The notes under the pieces were generated by a model. The model was not told the DNA's origin. It saw nothing but the letters and a program-made list of their open reading frames with translations, and did not search any database. From Leptospira yanagawae serovar Saopaulo str. Sao Paulo = ATCC 700523 (lineage in GTDB: Bacteria > Spirochaetota > Leptospiria > Leptospirales > Leptospiraceae), in assembly GCF_000332475.2 (NCBI RefSeq), contig NZ_AOGX02000015.1, positions 1 through 64,000 of the forward strand: a stretch of 64,000 nt of DNA, read 5' to 3'. Position numbers and translations under genes: made by a program. Positions 45,341 through 55,404 of this stretch are shown piece by piece; within the stretch, counting starts at the first letter, position 1; the number at the start of each line of letters is the position of its first letter.

Positions 45341-45376
45341 ACACACCGACTAGCCCGTGCCATACGGTTGGTGTGT
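45341..45376 (+). terminator. Possible terminator after cysteine synthase
   Basis: ACACACC (45341-45347) pairs with GGTGTGT (45370-45376), 26 bp after the stop, with a 22-nt interior that can extend pairing (ACCG/CGGT). No clear T-run follows, so the call is weak. The rest of the gap to 45589 shows no gene. Confidence 0.35.
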
Positions 45377-45588
45377 AACAGTTTGTATCGAAAGGAGATT
45401 TTTTCCTTTTGGTATTTGCACATTGTTTGCAATTTCTTTCCCACTTCTAATTTAGATTGTATCTCAATTGGAGTGGTAGTTCTTACAGGGAACTGTGATT
45501 TCTCACAGAATACCGTTTCTAAATTCTCTTAAAAAATAATGATTTTCTCTGGACGAAATCGATTCTCAGCTGTTATACTTCGATAGAT

Positions 45589-48500
45589 ATGGTAATGGAG
45601 AAATATTTTTTTTGGTCTAAAGGTCGGACTTCCTTCCTTCAAAAACTTTTCCTCTCCTTATTCCTCCTCCCTATTTTTGGCTGTTCGTTTCCAAGTATCA
45701 ATCGCTCTTTTTTAGAGACTTTCACTACATTTCGTTTTTTGCAGGCGAACACCCTCGCTTATACTGTGAGCTTTCGTGTTTCAGGACTTCTCGGAACTGG
45801 ACTCCAAATGGAAAACAATGGCGAAGTCCTGGAAGTGACTAACGACGGCACTTATACGTTCACAAAAAAAATAGGCTCAGGTGCCACTTATAACGTAACT
45901 GTCAAAACCCCTCCATCTTCCCCGATCCAAAATTGTATCGTTTCCTCCGGCCAAGGGACGGTTCTCAGCGGAAACATCGAAGGAATCCAAGTGGTTTGTG
46001 GGAACGCATTGTACCTTATCAGTGGGACAGTGACTGGACTTACGGGCAATGGACTCCAATTACAAAATGTGACAGGTGCGGGGACCGACACCATCAACGT
46101 CAATAGTGCCAGTTTTTCTTTTCCACCACTGCCTGCTGGTGAGACTTATAACTTTAGTATCACAAGCCAACCCACAAACCCAAGCCAAACTTGTTCCATC
46201 ACCTCACCTGGTGTTACTTCAGGAACCATGACCACAACACCCATTGCAGTCACCATCAATTGTACTACGAATTCCTATGTTGTGAGTGCACAAGTGATTG
46301 GAATTTTAGGAACTCTAACAGTTGGAAACGAACTCAAACTAACATTAGATGGCTCCAATACAATTGATGTCACAGCCGATGGAACCTTTCCGTTTCCAGG
46401 AACCTATTTGAGTGGTGGGACTTTTTCCGTTTCCATTGATAACGCAGGTGGAGTCATCACAACAGGAGTTTGTACTCTGGTTTCGAGTTCAGTAACTGTT
46501 GGCAATGGTAATACGACTTTCGCCGTGAATTGCTCGAATGCATTTCTCGTGGGAGGATCTGTTTCGAGCCCTGGTGGAACCACAACAAGTGTGATAGGTG
46601 GAGCAGTCTCTCTGGATTTGGTTCACACGGGAGGAACACCTGCCTTCGTCACACAATCTTTATCGGTTAACCCTGGTGTTGGCACATTTACCTTTGGCTC
46701 CACCATTCCAGGTGGAGTGGATTATGAAATCGTAGTGTCGGCAAATCCACCTAACCAAGTCTGTACGATTACAACTGGAGCCACCCATTCAGGTATCGTT
46801 GCGAATATGTCGAATGCAGTTCTAAATTGCAGTTTGACTTTACCAAGTGTTTCACCCGTTTCTGGTTCTACATTCAATGACGATGGAACGGTTACCCTCT
46901 CCAGTTTGATCCCTGGTTCCGAATACCGTTACACTTTAGGGAATGGTGGCCAAGCCGATCCTACCTGCGCAACAGGAACGATGACAACAAGTACAGTTTC
47001 CATTACCGACAATTCCCAAGCAGTCATTAAGGCCATTCATTGTAAAGTTGGTTGGGTTCCTTCACAAGTGGTCACGTCTTCCTATTCTTTAAAAGTGGCG
47101 ACACCTACACCTAGTTTGGCGGCAGGTGCATTTTTAAATTCAGGGCAAACAGTGAGTTTTAGTACAACCACAACAGGAAGTACTTGGGTTTGTCATACAA
47201 ATGCCGTGGCAGTACCTGCTGATCCCGATTGCGGAATGGCTGCAAGCACCTGTAATACGGGTGTGTTAGGCAATTATGTATTTCCTACACCGGGTGTTTC
47301 TGAAAACGTAAAAGTAAGAATGTGTAAAGTGGGTTTTGCACAAAGTGACATTCTTAGCGTTAACTACCAACCCAATGTATATACAGTGGGTGGAACCATT
47401 AATTTACTGACAACTCCCTTTGGAGCTGGAACCTTTGTCTTACAAAATAATGGTGGTGATGATTTAACAATCGCTAGTAACGGAACTTTCACCTTTAACA
47501 CGGCACTTCCCACGGGAACAAACTATACAGTTTCGGTTCTCTCTTCGCCTCAAAATCCATGGCAAACATGTAATGTCACATCACCAACTGGCACGGTTAC
47601 AAATGCCGCTGTCACAAATGTATCTATCAATTGTTCCGTTAATCAATACAATATGAGTGGAAATGTGAGTAGTTCCGTTAATTTACCTACGGGATTAACC
47701 ATTACTAACGGTATCGATTCCATTAACGTTCCGTCAGGTGCCACTTCCACTCCGATTGCATTTGCGACACCACTTGCCAGTGGAACTGGTTATGAAATCC
47801 AAATCACACAAGAACCACCAGGATTTGTTTGTGCGGTTCAATCCGATGTAACCGGTACGATGTTAGGTGCCAATATCACTAATGTTGCTGTTAATTGTAT
47901 CGCTGGGTATCGTTATGGAAATGCCATTGGCCCACAAAAACAAGCACCTGTTCAAATCCATTACTACCGTGGTGAAATCACGACGGCAGCAGGACAAGTC
48001 ACCAGTGGAGCAAGTGATGGCCTTGCAGGCACTGCTTCTTTCAATGATATCAGTGGGATCACTTTCGATGGAGCAAAGGGTTATATAGTCGATTCAGGAA
48101 ATCATAAAATCCGTGTGTTCAATCCAATGACCAATTCGGTTTCGTCTCTTGTGGGAACGGGAGCAGCTGGTAATACGGCTGGCTCAGGTGTGAGCGGTAG
48201 TTTCAATTTACCAAAAGGAATCACAACTGACGGAACCTATTTATATGTGACTGAAACATTGGGAAACCGGATCAAACGTGTTCTCATTAGTACAGGTTAT
48301 GCGGAAACATTTGCCGGAGATGATACGGTACTTTCTCCAGCAAATGCTTTGGCTGATGCAACAGACCCACTTGCCGCAAGATTTGCTTCACCTGCCGGAA
48401 TTGTGATCGATGATGGCAAACTTTATATTGCTGATCGGAATAACTCTGCCATCCGAGTCATGAAAATCAGTTCAAGGGAAGTGACTACCCTTGTGAGTGG

Positions 48501-51498
48501 TGGGGATATTAATTTCCCGGAAGGAATCACGGTAATTGGTGATTACCTCTACACCACTAACTTGGGAACGCATAACATTACAAAAACACACAAAGTAACT
48601 GGTGCCACAACAATCCTTTGTGGGAGTTCAGCATTTGGTTATGTTGATGCATCGGGTTCGTCGGCCGCGTTTGACTCGCCAAATGGAATCACATCGGATG
48701 GTATCTTTTTGTATGTAGCTGATTTTGGAAACAACCGGATCCGCAGGGTGCATCGCGACACCGGAGAAGTGATCACCGTAGCAGGATCAGGAAACACAGG
48801 TTTAACGAACGACACGGGAGCTGCCGCAAATATCCAATCACCAAAATACATCACAAACGTTGGAGATGTGATCGTGTTTGGAACCGTCCATACTTTACGG
48901 ACAATGAAATCCAATAAGTTTTCCGCCTTTTATCCGTTAAATGGTTCTACTTCCAATTTTTTAGGTAACCAAACCATCACTGCCATTGGAAGTCCAACCT
49001 TCGGTAGTGGTAGGTTCGGAGAAACAAATGGTGCCGCAGTTGTTTCGACTGGAAACGCAGGTACTGCACCTTCACCCGGTTCCTCTGTGACTAAAATCAC
49101 GTTTTCCACTTGGTTCCTTTGGGATGGGACAAATCCTGGATCCGCAAAAGTCATCTTTTACCATGGAGACTTTACGAGTAATGGACATGGTCTTTTTATC
49201 GACGGCAATGACCAATTGTCAGTTTACCGCGGCGGTTTCACTCCATACTCCACTCATACAACCATCATTCCAAACCAATGGACCCATGTTGCCCTAACAA
49301 TCGATAGCAACGATGTGTACAAAGTGTACATGAATGGAAATTTGGTTTTACAAAGAACGATGCCAACAATCGCAATTTCGGGTGATTTGACTGTAGGTGT
49401 TTCTTCCTCGGGGACCTTATTTTTTCCAGGAAAAATAGCTGACTTACGATTCTACGAACGCGAGTTAAACGAAGCGGAAGTGAATGACCTAGCAAAAAAT
49501 GCGGATAGTGCCCTTGTTGGCAATTCCTATGCATCAAGGCCGATCCAATTGATGGTGCAGTATTCTTTTACGGGAGATACAACATCCACAGGTGCCATTG
49601 GCGGAAACTTAACCTCGTACGGATCCAATGTTTTCACAACAGGAATCGGTAGGCAGGCGAATACGGGAAGGCGAATGCGATTGGGGGGGTATTTGCAGGA
49701 TCCAACTCTCAACGCATTGCCTCTCGGAAACCATCCAAGGAGTGTCTGTGTTTGGGTGAACCCGGAACGTTACCCAGTCAATATCAATGAAAATGCAGCG
49801 ATTTTGTCCTATGGCAATCCATCATTTTCAAATCAAGCCTTCATACTTGGAATGTTCAAAGATGCCGGTGGCAACCAAAGACTTCGGTTTGGTGGCATAA
49901 ATGGTTCTGAAATTTATATCTTCTATACACTCCCCCTCAATCGTTGGACTCACCTCTGTGGAACCTTTGATGGAAACTTTGGCTGGTTGTATGCAGACGG
50001 CGTAGAGATTGCAGGTCCGACTGATTTTAGTGCTGTGAATACAACGATTGGCTCAGGTTTATTCGTAGGAAGGATCGACTCAACTCCCTCTCAAACTTTC
50101 AATGGCAAACTCGATGAAATCAAATTTTATTCCAAGGCACTCACTGCAAAAGAAGTGAGAATCCTCTCCGCGCAAATCCCTGATGGTCTTGTGGCTCGTT
50201 TTGATTTTAATAAGGACTTCCAAGATGTGAGTGGGTTTGGCAATCCGACAAGTAATATGGGTGCCTCTTTAGTGGTTGATAAATATGGCCAATCCATCTC
50301 GGCCTTAAATACAAATGGTTCCACTTACTTAAATGTCATCACTACCACATCATCCTTACCTAAAAAATTCCAACCGCGAACCGTTTGTGTCCAATACAAA
50401 TCGGGTGCCATCAATCCTGGAACCATGCTGAGCATAGGTCCAAACTCAGCCGACCGCATGATCGCGTTAGGTGCAGGGCTTACCAATTCAAAATACTTTT
50501 TTTCAGGTTATTTGAACGAAGTTGAGGAATTTTATTATAACCAACAGAACATTTGGCATTACCTTTGTGGTGTCTACGAAGGGCCAGCTGGCGGTTATGG
50601 AGCAACCATCTACCACAATGGTGTGAAACTCATCACACAAACCAAAAGCACTTGGGATGCCGATCCAAGTGTTTTTACCATCGGTATTCGATCTGATTTA
50701 ACCAATGGATTCAATGGTCAATTGGATGAAGTCCTAGTATACAATAGAGCACTCACCATGGATGAAATCCAAGCGATCTCAGGATATGATCCAAGGCAAG
50801 TGGGATCATGGAATTCCAATCCAGCGACAAGTTCCTTGAAACTCCACCTAAGTGCTGATAGTTTTTCCAATCTTACAAATTATACACCAGTTACAAATTG
50901 GCAAGACCGAAGTGGGAATGGTGCTTCCTTTGTAGCAGGAAATCCTCCTTTATACCTTAATGGTGGGATTGGTGGAAAACCAGCTGTTAACTTTGATGCT
51001 GGTAGTTCCCAGTATCTATACCGACTGAGTGCCCCGGGAATCCCTTCCAATAGTTCGACAATGTTTTTTGTCCTAACTAGAAGTACTTTAACCAACGGAC
51101 CCATCTTCGAATCAAATGGTGGTGTAACTTATTATTTTGATAGTAATATCTTTCGTATGGGAAAAATATCGGAAGGCATCATTGGATCTAGCTCCACTAA
51201 CTTTAACCTCACATACTTTCCATACATGACTGCGTTTGAGCAATTGAGTGGAGTGAATTTTTCCTTTTACTCAAGTGGTCTAAGCCAAACGATTGCAACG
51301 GATCCAGGTAAAACCTTTACACCAAGTGATCTTTATTTAGGATCAGATGCAGGTGCGGCCAATTTCTTTTCAGGAAATATAGGAGAAGTCATTTATTTTA
51401 ACAACACACTTCCTGTATCCGGTCGCACGATTGTCTTTTGTTATCTGTCCCAAAAGTACAATCTTGACTTAACCGGGGTACCCATCTATTGCGATTAA
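45589..51498 (+). CDS. Giant mosaic surface lipoprotein with NHL and LamG-like domains
   Basis: 1,969 residues. The signal (SFLQKLFLSLFLLPIFGC) ends in a spirochaetal lipobox. Residues about 55-410 and 617-790 hold six related beta-repeats of 80-95 residues, each with two Cys (C.I...G and V.INC), interrupted by two chitobiase-like segments (about 415-610). Residues about 796-1105 are NHL-type propeller repeats (GITFDGAKGYIVDSGNHKIR). Four concanavalin/LamG-like domains follow at about 1109, 1318, 1531 and 1748, with FYERELNEAEVNDLA- and FYSKALTAKEVRIL-type endings. The protein is likely surface exposed and may bind glycans or host or environmental ligands. The cytochrome gene overlaps its end. 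Confidence 0.85.
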   Translation: MVMEKYFFWSKGRTSFLQKLFLSLFLLPIFGCSFPSINRSFLETFTTFRFLQANTLAYTVSFRVSGLLGTGLQMENNGEVLEVTNDGTYTFTKKIGSGATYNVTVKTPPSSPIQNCIVSSGQGTVLSGNIEGIQVVCGNALYLISGTVTGLTGNGLQLQNVTGAGTDTINVNSASFSFPPLPAGETYNFSITSQPTNPSQTCSITSPGVTSGTMTTTPIAVTINCTTNSYVVSAQVIGILGTLTVGNELKLTLDGSNTIDVTADGTFPFPGTYLSGGTFSVSIDNAGGVITTGVCTLVSSSVTVGNGNTTFAVNCSNAFLVGGSVSSPGGTTTSVIGGAVSLDLVHTGGTPAFVTQSLSVNPGVGTFTFGSTIPGGVDYEIVVSANPPNQVCTITTGATHSGIVANMSNAVLNCSLTLPSVSPVSGSTFNDDGTVTLSSLIPGSEYRYTLGNGGQADPTCATGTMTTSTVSITDNSQAVIKAIHCKVGWVPSQVVTSSYSLKVATPTPSLAAGAFLNSGQTVSFSTTTTGSTWVCHTNAVAVPADPDCGMAASTCNTGVLGNYVFPTPGVSENVKVRMCKVGFAQSDILSVNYQPNVYTVGGTINLLTTPFGAGTFVLQNNGGDDLTIASNGTFTFNTALPTGTNYTVSVLSSPQNPWQTCNVTSPTGTVTNAAVTNVSINCSVNQYNMSGNVSSSVNLPTGLTITNGIDSINVPSGATSTPIAFATPLASGTGYEIQITQEPPGFVCAVQSDVTGTMLGANITNVAVNCIAGYRYGNAIGPQKQAPVQIHYYRGEITTAAGQVTSGASDGLAGTASFNDISGITFDGAKGYIVDSGNHKIRVFNPMTNSVSSLVGTGAAGNTAGSGVSGSFNLPKGITTDGTYLYVTETLGNRIKRVLISTGYAETFAGDDTVLSPANALADATDPLAARFASPAGIVIDDGKLYIADRNNSAIRVMKISSREVTTLVSGGDINFPEGITVIGDYLYTTNLGTHNITKTHKVTGATTILCGSSAFGYVDASGSSAAFDSPNGITSDGIFLYVADFGNNRIRRVHRDTGEVITVAGSGNTGLTNDTGAAANIQSPKYITNVGDVIVFGTVHTLRTMKSNKFSAFYPLNGSTSNFLGNQTITAIGSPTFGSGRFGETNGAAVVSTGNAGTAPSPGSSVTKITFSTWFLWDGTNPGSAKVIFYHGDFTSNGHGLFIDGNDQLSVYRGGFTPYSTHTTIIPNQWTHVALTIDSNDVYKVYMNGNLVLQRTMPTIAISGDLTVGVSSSGTLFFPGKIADLRFYERELNEAEVNDLAKNADSALVGNSYASRPIQLMVQYSFTGDTTSTGAIGGNLTSYGSNVFTTGIGRQANTGRRMRLGGYLQDPTLNALPLGNHPRSVCVWVNPERYPVNINENAAILSYGNPSFSNQAFILGMFKDAGGNQRLRFGGINGSEIYIFYTLPLNRWTHLCGTFDGNFGWLYADGVEIAGPTDFSAVNTTIGSGLFVGRIDSTPSQTFNGKLDEIKFYSKALTAKEVRILSAQIPDGLVARFDFNKDFQDVSGFGNPTSNMGASLVVDKYGQSISALNTNGSTYLNVITTTSSLPKKFQPRTVCVQYKSGAINPGTMLSIGPNSADRMIALGAGLTNSKYFFSGYLNEVEEFYYNQQNIWHYLCGVYEGPAGGYGATIYHNGVKLITQTKSTWDADPSVFTIGIRSDLTNGFNGQLDEVLVYNRALTMDEIQAISGYDPRQVGSWNSNPATSSLKLHLSADSFSNLTNYTPVTNWQDRSGNGASFVAGNPPLYLNGGIGGKPAVNFDAGSSQYLYRLSAPGIPSNSSTMFFVLTRSTLTNGPIFESNGGVTYYFDSNIFRMGKISEGIIGSSSTNFNLTYFPYMTAFEQLSGVNFSFYSSGLSQTIATDPGKTFTPSDLYLGSDAGAANFFSGNIGEVIYFNNTLPVSGRTIVFCYLSQKYNLDLTGVPIYCD

Positions 51499-51518
51499 CA
51501 GTATTTAGTTTAAAACCG

Positions 51519-51932
51519 ATGTTTTCATTTTCTTTCCTAACCTCTGTTAAACAATGTCTCTTTGTTTTCACCATGTGTTTTCTCTATTTCCAATGTAATG
51601 CGGAAGATGAATCCACAAAAAAAGAACCTCCGCCACCGAAAGCCATCACCGTACCATTCCCAGAAGCCATGTACGTCCAAAATGGATGCATTTCTTGCCA
51701 TGGACCAGAAGGAAATGGACGGGGGACACGGACTCATTTGTTAAAGGATGCAAGGATTCCGAATTTTCAAGACATAACGACTTATGTGAATGGTTCTTCC
51801 AAAGAAGCGATCGCCAAAAGTATCAAAAATGGAATTCCTGGCAGCTATATGAAAGCATATTCGCATATGCGTAAAAATGAAATTGATGCCTTGGCAGAAT
51901 ACATTCAAAAAATGCAACGAAACAATAGATAA
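51519..51932 (+). CDS. Monohaem c-type cytochrome, probable lipoprotein
   Basis: 137 residues from the ATG at 51519; an upstream TTG at 51489 overlaps the previous gene. The N-terminal hydrophobic stretch ends in FLYFQCNAEDE, a possible lipobox. After a Pro/Lys-rich linker, the class I cytochrome c domain has the haem motif CISCHGPEGNGRG and a Met ligand candidate in PGSYMKAYSHM, ending AEYIQKMQRNN. It is a periplasmic or membrane-attached electron carrier. Its partner oxidase is not encoded nearby. Confidence 0.85.
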   Translation: MFSFSFLTSVKQCLFVFTMCFLYFQCNAEDESTKKEPPPPKAITVPFPEAMYVQNGCISCHGPEGNGRGTRTHLLKDARIPNFQDITTYVNGSSKEAIAKSIKNGIPGSYMKAYSHMRKNEIDALAEYIQKMQRNNR

Positions 51933-52003
51933 TAAGAAGTGATCATCATAGATAATCTTTGGTGATTTCGAATATCTCAATCAAAAATCAATAAGATTCG
52001 ATA

Positions 52004-52765
52004 CTAACGACCGAGATTGATTAAGTTGGAATACATCTCACAGGAACTCAAAACCCCCAATTCACATGCATCATCCAATTCCTCTAAAGCTATGGTGATC
52101 TGATCAATTTGTTTAGTTTTCAATCGCGATTGGGCACTCATTTCTAATTCTTTTGCCTTTTTCATTTGATCACCAATAGAAGAAAACTTCCAAGGTGAAA
52201 TTCTTTTTTCATACTTTAAAGAACCTAAAAACACTTTGATGTCCCTTTCGATTTGTGGATAAACTGATTCCAAACAAGTTATTATGATTGTGATTCCAAA
52301 TGTATCATTCGTTGTTGTGATATAATGTTGGATGACGGTGTCTTCTTTGTCCTTAAAACTGCCAACCATTCCTAAAAACTGAAATACTTCCTGTTCTGGT
52401 TCTGAGTTTAATCTTTGAAGATTGTAATACTCTTTAATGTTTGTGACTAAAATGTATTTTTTTGATTCTACATGGAATAGAATGGGATTTAAGTTTTGTT
52501 TGGTGTCAGATTCCTTAAAAAGGATGACCAAAGCAGGAATGATGTCACGTCCAAACCCATCTTTTAAACCGTTTGTGCGAAAGTGATCAAATTTTGTAGT
52601 CTGACCATTGGACCTTCGATTGGTAAGATACCACGAGGAAGGTAACCGAAACGAAAGACAATGGGTTTGCAAACAAGTTTTCCAAGTTTCCTCTTCTGCC
52701 ACTAAGGGTGTCGAAATGGTTGAAATAAAAAGCAGCAGAAGCAGTGGAATCTTTAAAAATTTCAT
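52004..52765 (-). CDS. Hypothetical secreted protein
   Basis: 253 residues. It has a signal peptide (MKFLKIPLLLLLFISTISTP, cleavage near PLVAEE). The mature part begins with a Cys pair (WKTCLQTHCLSFRLPSSWYL), has a mixed alpha/beta body and ends with a helical segment containing two further Cys (LDDACELGVLSSCEMYSNL). Family not recognised. Its start overlaps the acetoacetyl-CoA synthetase stop by 4 bp, so it is likely translated from the same message. Confidence 0.65.
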   Translation of the reverse strand: MKFLKIPLLLLLFISTISTPLVAEEETWKTCLQTHCLSFRLPSSWYLTNRRSNGQTTKFDHFRTNGLKDGFGRDIIPALVILFKESDTKQNLNPILFHVESKKYILVTNIKEYYNLQRLNSEPEQEVFQFLGMVGSFKDKEDTVIQHYITTTNDTFGITIIITCLESVYPQIERDIKVFLGSLKYEKRISPWKFSSIGDQMKKAKELEMSAQSRLKTKQIDQITIALEELDDACELGVLSSCEMYSNLINLGR

Positions 52766-54720
52766 TCCAATAATTCTTTTCTATTTTTAAAAAAATCAAG
52801 TGCATTTGGATTCGCGAGAGCATTTTTATTTTTCACCTCCAAACCAGCTACTGTTTGTTTTACGGCAATTTCTACTTTTTTTCCATTCACTGTGTATGGA
52901 ATTTCAGGAACCGTAAGAACAATCGATGGTACATGTCTTGGAGAAGTTTCATTTTTAATCTGTTCTTTGATTTTTTTGATTAGTCCATTATCTAAATTTA
53001 ATCCTTCAGCCAACACCACAAAAAGAACAACCCTCACATCATCTTTATACTCTTGCCCAATAATGACGGAGTCTTTGATCTCAGGAATTTTGGCCACAAC
53101 AGAATAAATATCAGCAGTTCCAATCCGAACACCACCGGGATTCAATGTGGCATCCGATCTTCCATAAATGATCACACCATTTTCATTTGTAATGGAAGCA
53201 AAATCACCGTGGCACCAGATTCCATCATATGTTTCAAAATAAGCAGACTTATATTTAGAACCAGTTTCATCATTCCAGAAAAAAAGTGGCATAGATGGAA
53301 ACGGAGTGGGACAAACCAACTCTCCTTTTTCCCCAACTACAGATTTACCCATATCGTCAAACACTTGGACATCCATTCCAAGTCCCTTACATTGAATTTG
53401 ACCAGCATACACTGGTAAGTTGGGATTTCCCAATGCAAAACAACCATTTAAGTCGGTGCCACCCGAAATGGATGAAAGTTGCACATCTTCTTTGATGTTT
53501 TTATACACGTATTCAAAACCAGAGACCGTTAGAGGGGATCCCGTTGAAAGGATAACTTTTAGATTGGGTAACTTGTATTTTTCTTTGATTGAAAAATTCT
53601 CTTCTTCTAATACAGATAGGTATTTGGCACTTGTACCAAACACTTGTATGGATTCCTTTTCAACCATGTTCCAAAGAGTCTCTTGATTCGGATAAAATGG
53701 GTTTCCATCAAACTGATATAAGGTTGCCCCAAGAGCCAATACGGATTGTGACCAGTTCCACATCATCCAACCACAAGTTGTGTAATAAAAAAGTTTTTCA
53801 CCTTTCGAAAGATTGCAATGTAAGGATAATTCTTTTGTATGATTGAGTAAAACACCTCCTCCCTGAACGATGCATTTAGGAAGACCAGTTGTCCCCGATG
53901 AAAACATAATGTAGACTGGATCTGAAAAAGAAATGGATGTGTAGGAAATTTGATCTTCCTCACCAACAGAAGGTAATGATTGGTAACGAAATGGATATTT
54001 GATATTTCCAAAATCTGTTATCGGTTGGGTAAATTCATATAATATCGTTTCCTTAAATTGAGGTGTATTACCCAAGGACAAGGTTACTTCTTCTAGTTTA
54101 TCAATGATTGAAATTTTTTTTCCTTTGAAAAAATAAGCATCCACAGATATCAAAACTTTTGGGTAAACTTGTTCAAATCGATCCAAAATACCCCTTACAC
54201 CAAAATCTGGTGAGGCACTTGCCCAGATGGCACCAATTGATGTGGTTGCTAACATTCCAATTGTGGATATAGGTGCATTGGGAACCAAACCAACCACTCG
54301 GTCTCCCTTCGTAACACCTAACGAAAGCAGGTGGTTTCGTAATTTTATCACTTCTTTTTTTAATTTATGGTAGGTATACCGTTCAATAGTTCCATCTTCT
54401 CCGTAAAAGACAATGGCTTCTTGATTTGGATTTCCCTTCTCTAATAGATTTTCTGCAAAGTTGTAAAGGGCATTGGGAAACCATTTTGATTTTGAAAATT
54501 CCTTATGGCCTTCCAAGGTTTTGGAGGGATTTTGGTGCAAAATAAAACCAGAATAAGAGAGCCATTCCATCCAAAAGGTTTCAAACTCGGAAACAGAATA
54601 CGAATGAAAGGATTGGTAATCAGAAAACGTTTTCCCAATTTTTGATTCCAAATGGGTTTGGAAACGGCTTAGATTTGTAGGAAGTTTTGATGGAGTCCAA
54701 AGAGGATTTTGTTTCGCCAT
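52762..54720 (-). CDS. Acetoacetyl-CoA synthetase
   Basis: 652 residues of the acyl-adenylate-forming family. N-terminal ACAS-type region (WTPSKLPTNLSRFQTHLESK), AMP-binding P-loop YIMFSSGTTGLPKCIVQGGG (about 275-294), TTCGWMMWNW, SGGTDLNGCF, and the hinge/adenylate motif GRSDATLNPGGVRIGTADIY. The C-terminal PYTVNGKKVEIAVKQ contains the catalytic Lys. Architecture and length fit acetoacetate-CoA ligase, which salvages acetoacetate as acetoacetyl-CoA. Related long-chain acyl-CoA or propionyl-CoA ligases are less likely. It heads a two-gene operon with the secreted protein. Confidence 0.88.
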   Translation of the reverse strand: MAKQNPLWTPSKLPTNLSRFQTHLESKIGKTFSDYQSFHSYSVSEFETFWMEWLSYSGFILHQNPSKTLEGHKEFSKSKWFPNALYNFAENLLEKGNPNQEAIVFYGEDGTIERYTYHKLKKEVIKLRNHLLSLGVTKGDRVVGLVPNAPISTIGMLATTSIGAIWASASPDFGVRGILDRFEQVYPKVLISVDAYFFKGKKISIIDKLEEVTLSLGNTPQFKETILYEFTQPITDFGNIKYPFRYQSLPSVGEEDQISYTSISFSDPVYIMFSSGTTGLPKCIVQGGGVLLNHTKELSLHCNLSKGEKLFYYTTCGWMMWNWSQSVLALGATLYQFDGNPFYPNQETLWNMVEKESIQVFGTSAKYLSVLEEENFSIKEKYKLPNLKVILSTGSPLTVSGFEYVYKNIKEDVQLSSISGGTDLNGCFALGNPNLPVYAGQIQCKGLGMDVQVFDDMGKSVVGEKGELVCPTPFPSMPLFFWNDETGSKYKSAYFETYDGIWCHGDFASITNENGVIIYGRSDATLNPGGVRIGTADIYSVVAKIPEIKDSVIIGQEYKDDVRVVLFVVLAEGLNLDNGLIKKIKEQIKNETSPRHVPSIVLTVPEIPYTVNGKKVEIAVKQTVAGLEVKNKNALANPNALDFFKNRKELLE

Positions 54721-54961
54721 GAGAACTGATCTTCTTTACTTCAAATTCCAAGGCAAGAAAGTTACCGTCTTGCTACAAACAAACGAAACGCAGAACTGAT
54801 TCAAAGAAACTGAGTCTCAAGAATTCAATTGCAATCGATTTTTGATCGCATGGCAAAATCAAACCGACTGTTCGTTAAAGAAGTATCCTAACTTTATAAA
54901 AGTTCATCTCCTGATTAGTGATTGCAAATGCTAAAGGGAATCACATAGTTTCATTTAGCAT

Positions 54962-55357
54962 ATGAAAACCAAAGGGAATCAAAGTAAATTTGCAAAACAA
55001 ATGTTATTGTATTCCTTTGTCCTCGTATTCGCATCCCATTTTATCTACCAACGTTTGGTGGACAATGAAATCAATTGTGGTGCCATCGGTGCCCCAGAAA
55101 GTGGATGCCCTTATTCATTTTTGGACCACACTTTTGGATTGGAAACAAACCATGATTTAGGTGAAGAAGGTGAACATTCTGAACATGTTTGTATCTCCTG
55201 CCCTTGTAATCTCATCGTATCCATCACTTGGGATTTATATCTCACTCACGTTCTCATCCAACTCCATAAATTTTATTATGTAGCTAACGAAATTCAAATT
55301 CCTATCCATTTAGGCATCAAGTTCCACTTTAGACCACCCAAAACAATTCTCTCTTAG
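54962..55357 (+). CDS. Small Cys/His-rich protein heading the metal efflux operon
   Basis: 131 residues, not recognised. There is one N-terminal hydrophobic helix (AKQMLLYSFVLVFASHFIYQ) and then a segment with clustered potential metal ligands: NCGAIGAPESGCPYSFLDHT, HDLGEEGEHSEHVCISCPC. A second hydrophobic region follows (LIVSITWDLYLTHVLIQLHK). It lies 47 bp upstream of the czcC-like gene on the same strand. Small proteins of this kind often accompany czc-type systems, and a role in metal sensing or delivery is an inference. Confidence 0.6.
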   Translation: MKTKGNQSKFAKQMLLYSFVLVFASHFIYQRLVDNEINCGAIGAPESGCPYSFLDHTFGLETNHDLGEEGEHSEHVCISCPCNLIVSITWDLYLTHVLIQLHKFYYVANEIQIPIHLGIKFHFRPPKTILS

Positions 55358-55404
55358 TTTATCCGCACAGTATTCTAATTGCGATTCACTCATGGGAGGG
55401 TTCC

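Noticed and set aside
45335..45532. 65-residue open frame after cysteine synthase
   Set aside because: Composition is irregular, it coincides with a hairpin region, and no start signal is present.
45589..51498. Non-ribosomal peptide synthetase or polyketide gene
   Set aside because: Only the length suggested it; the content is beta-repeats, NHL and LamG-like domains behind a lipobox.
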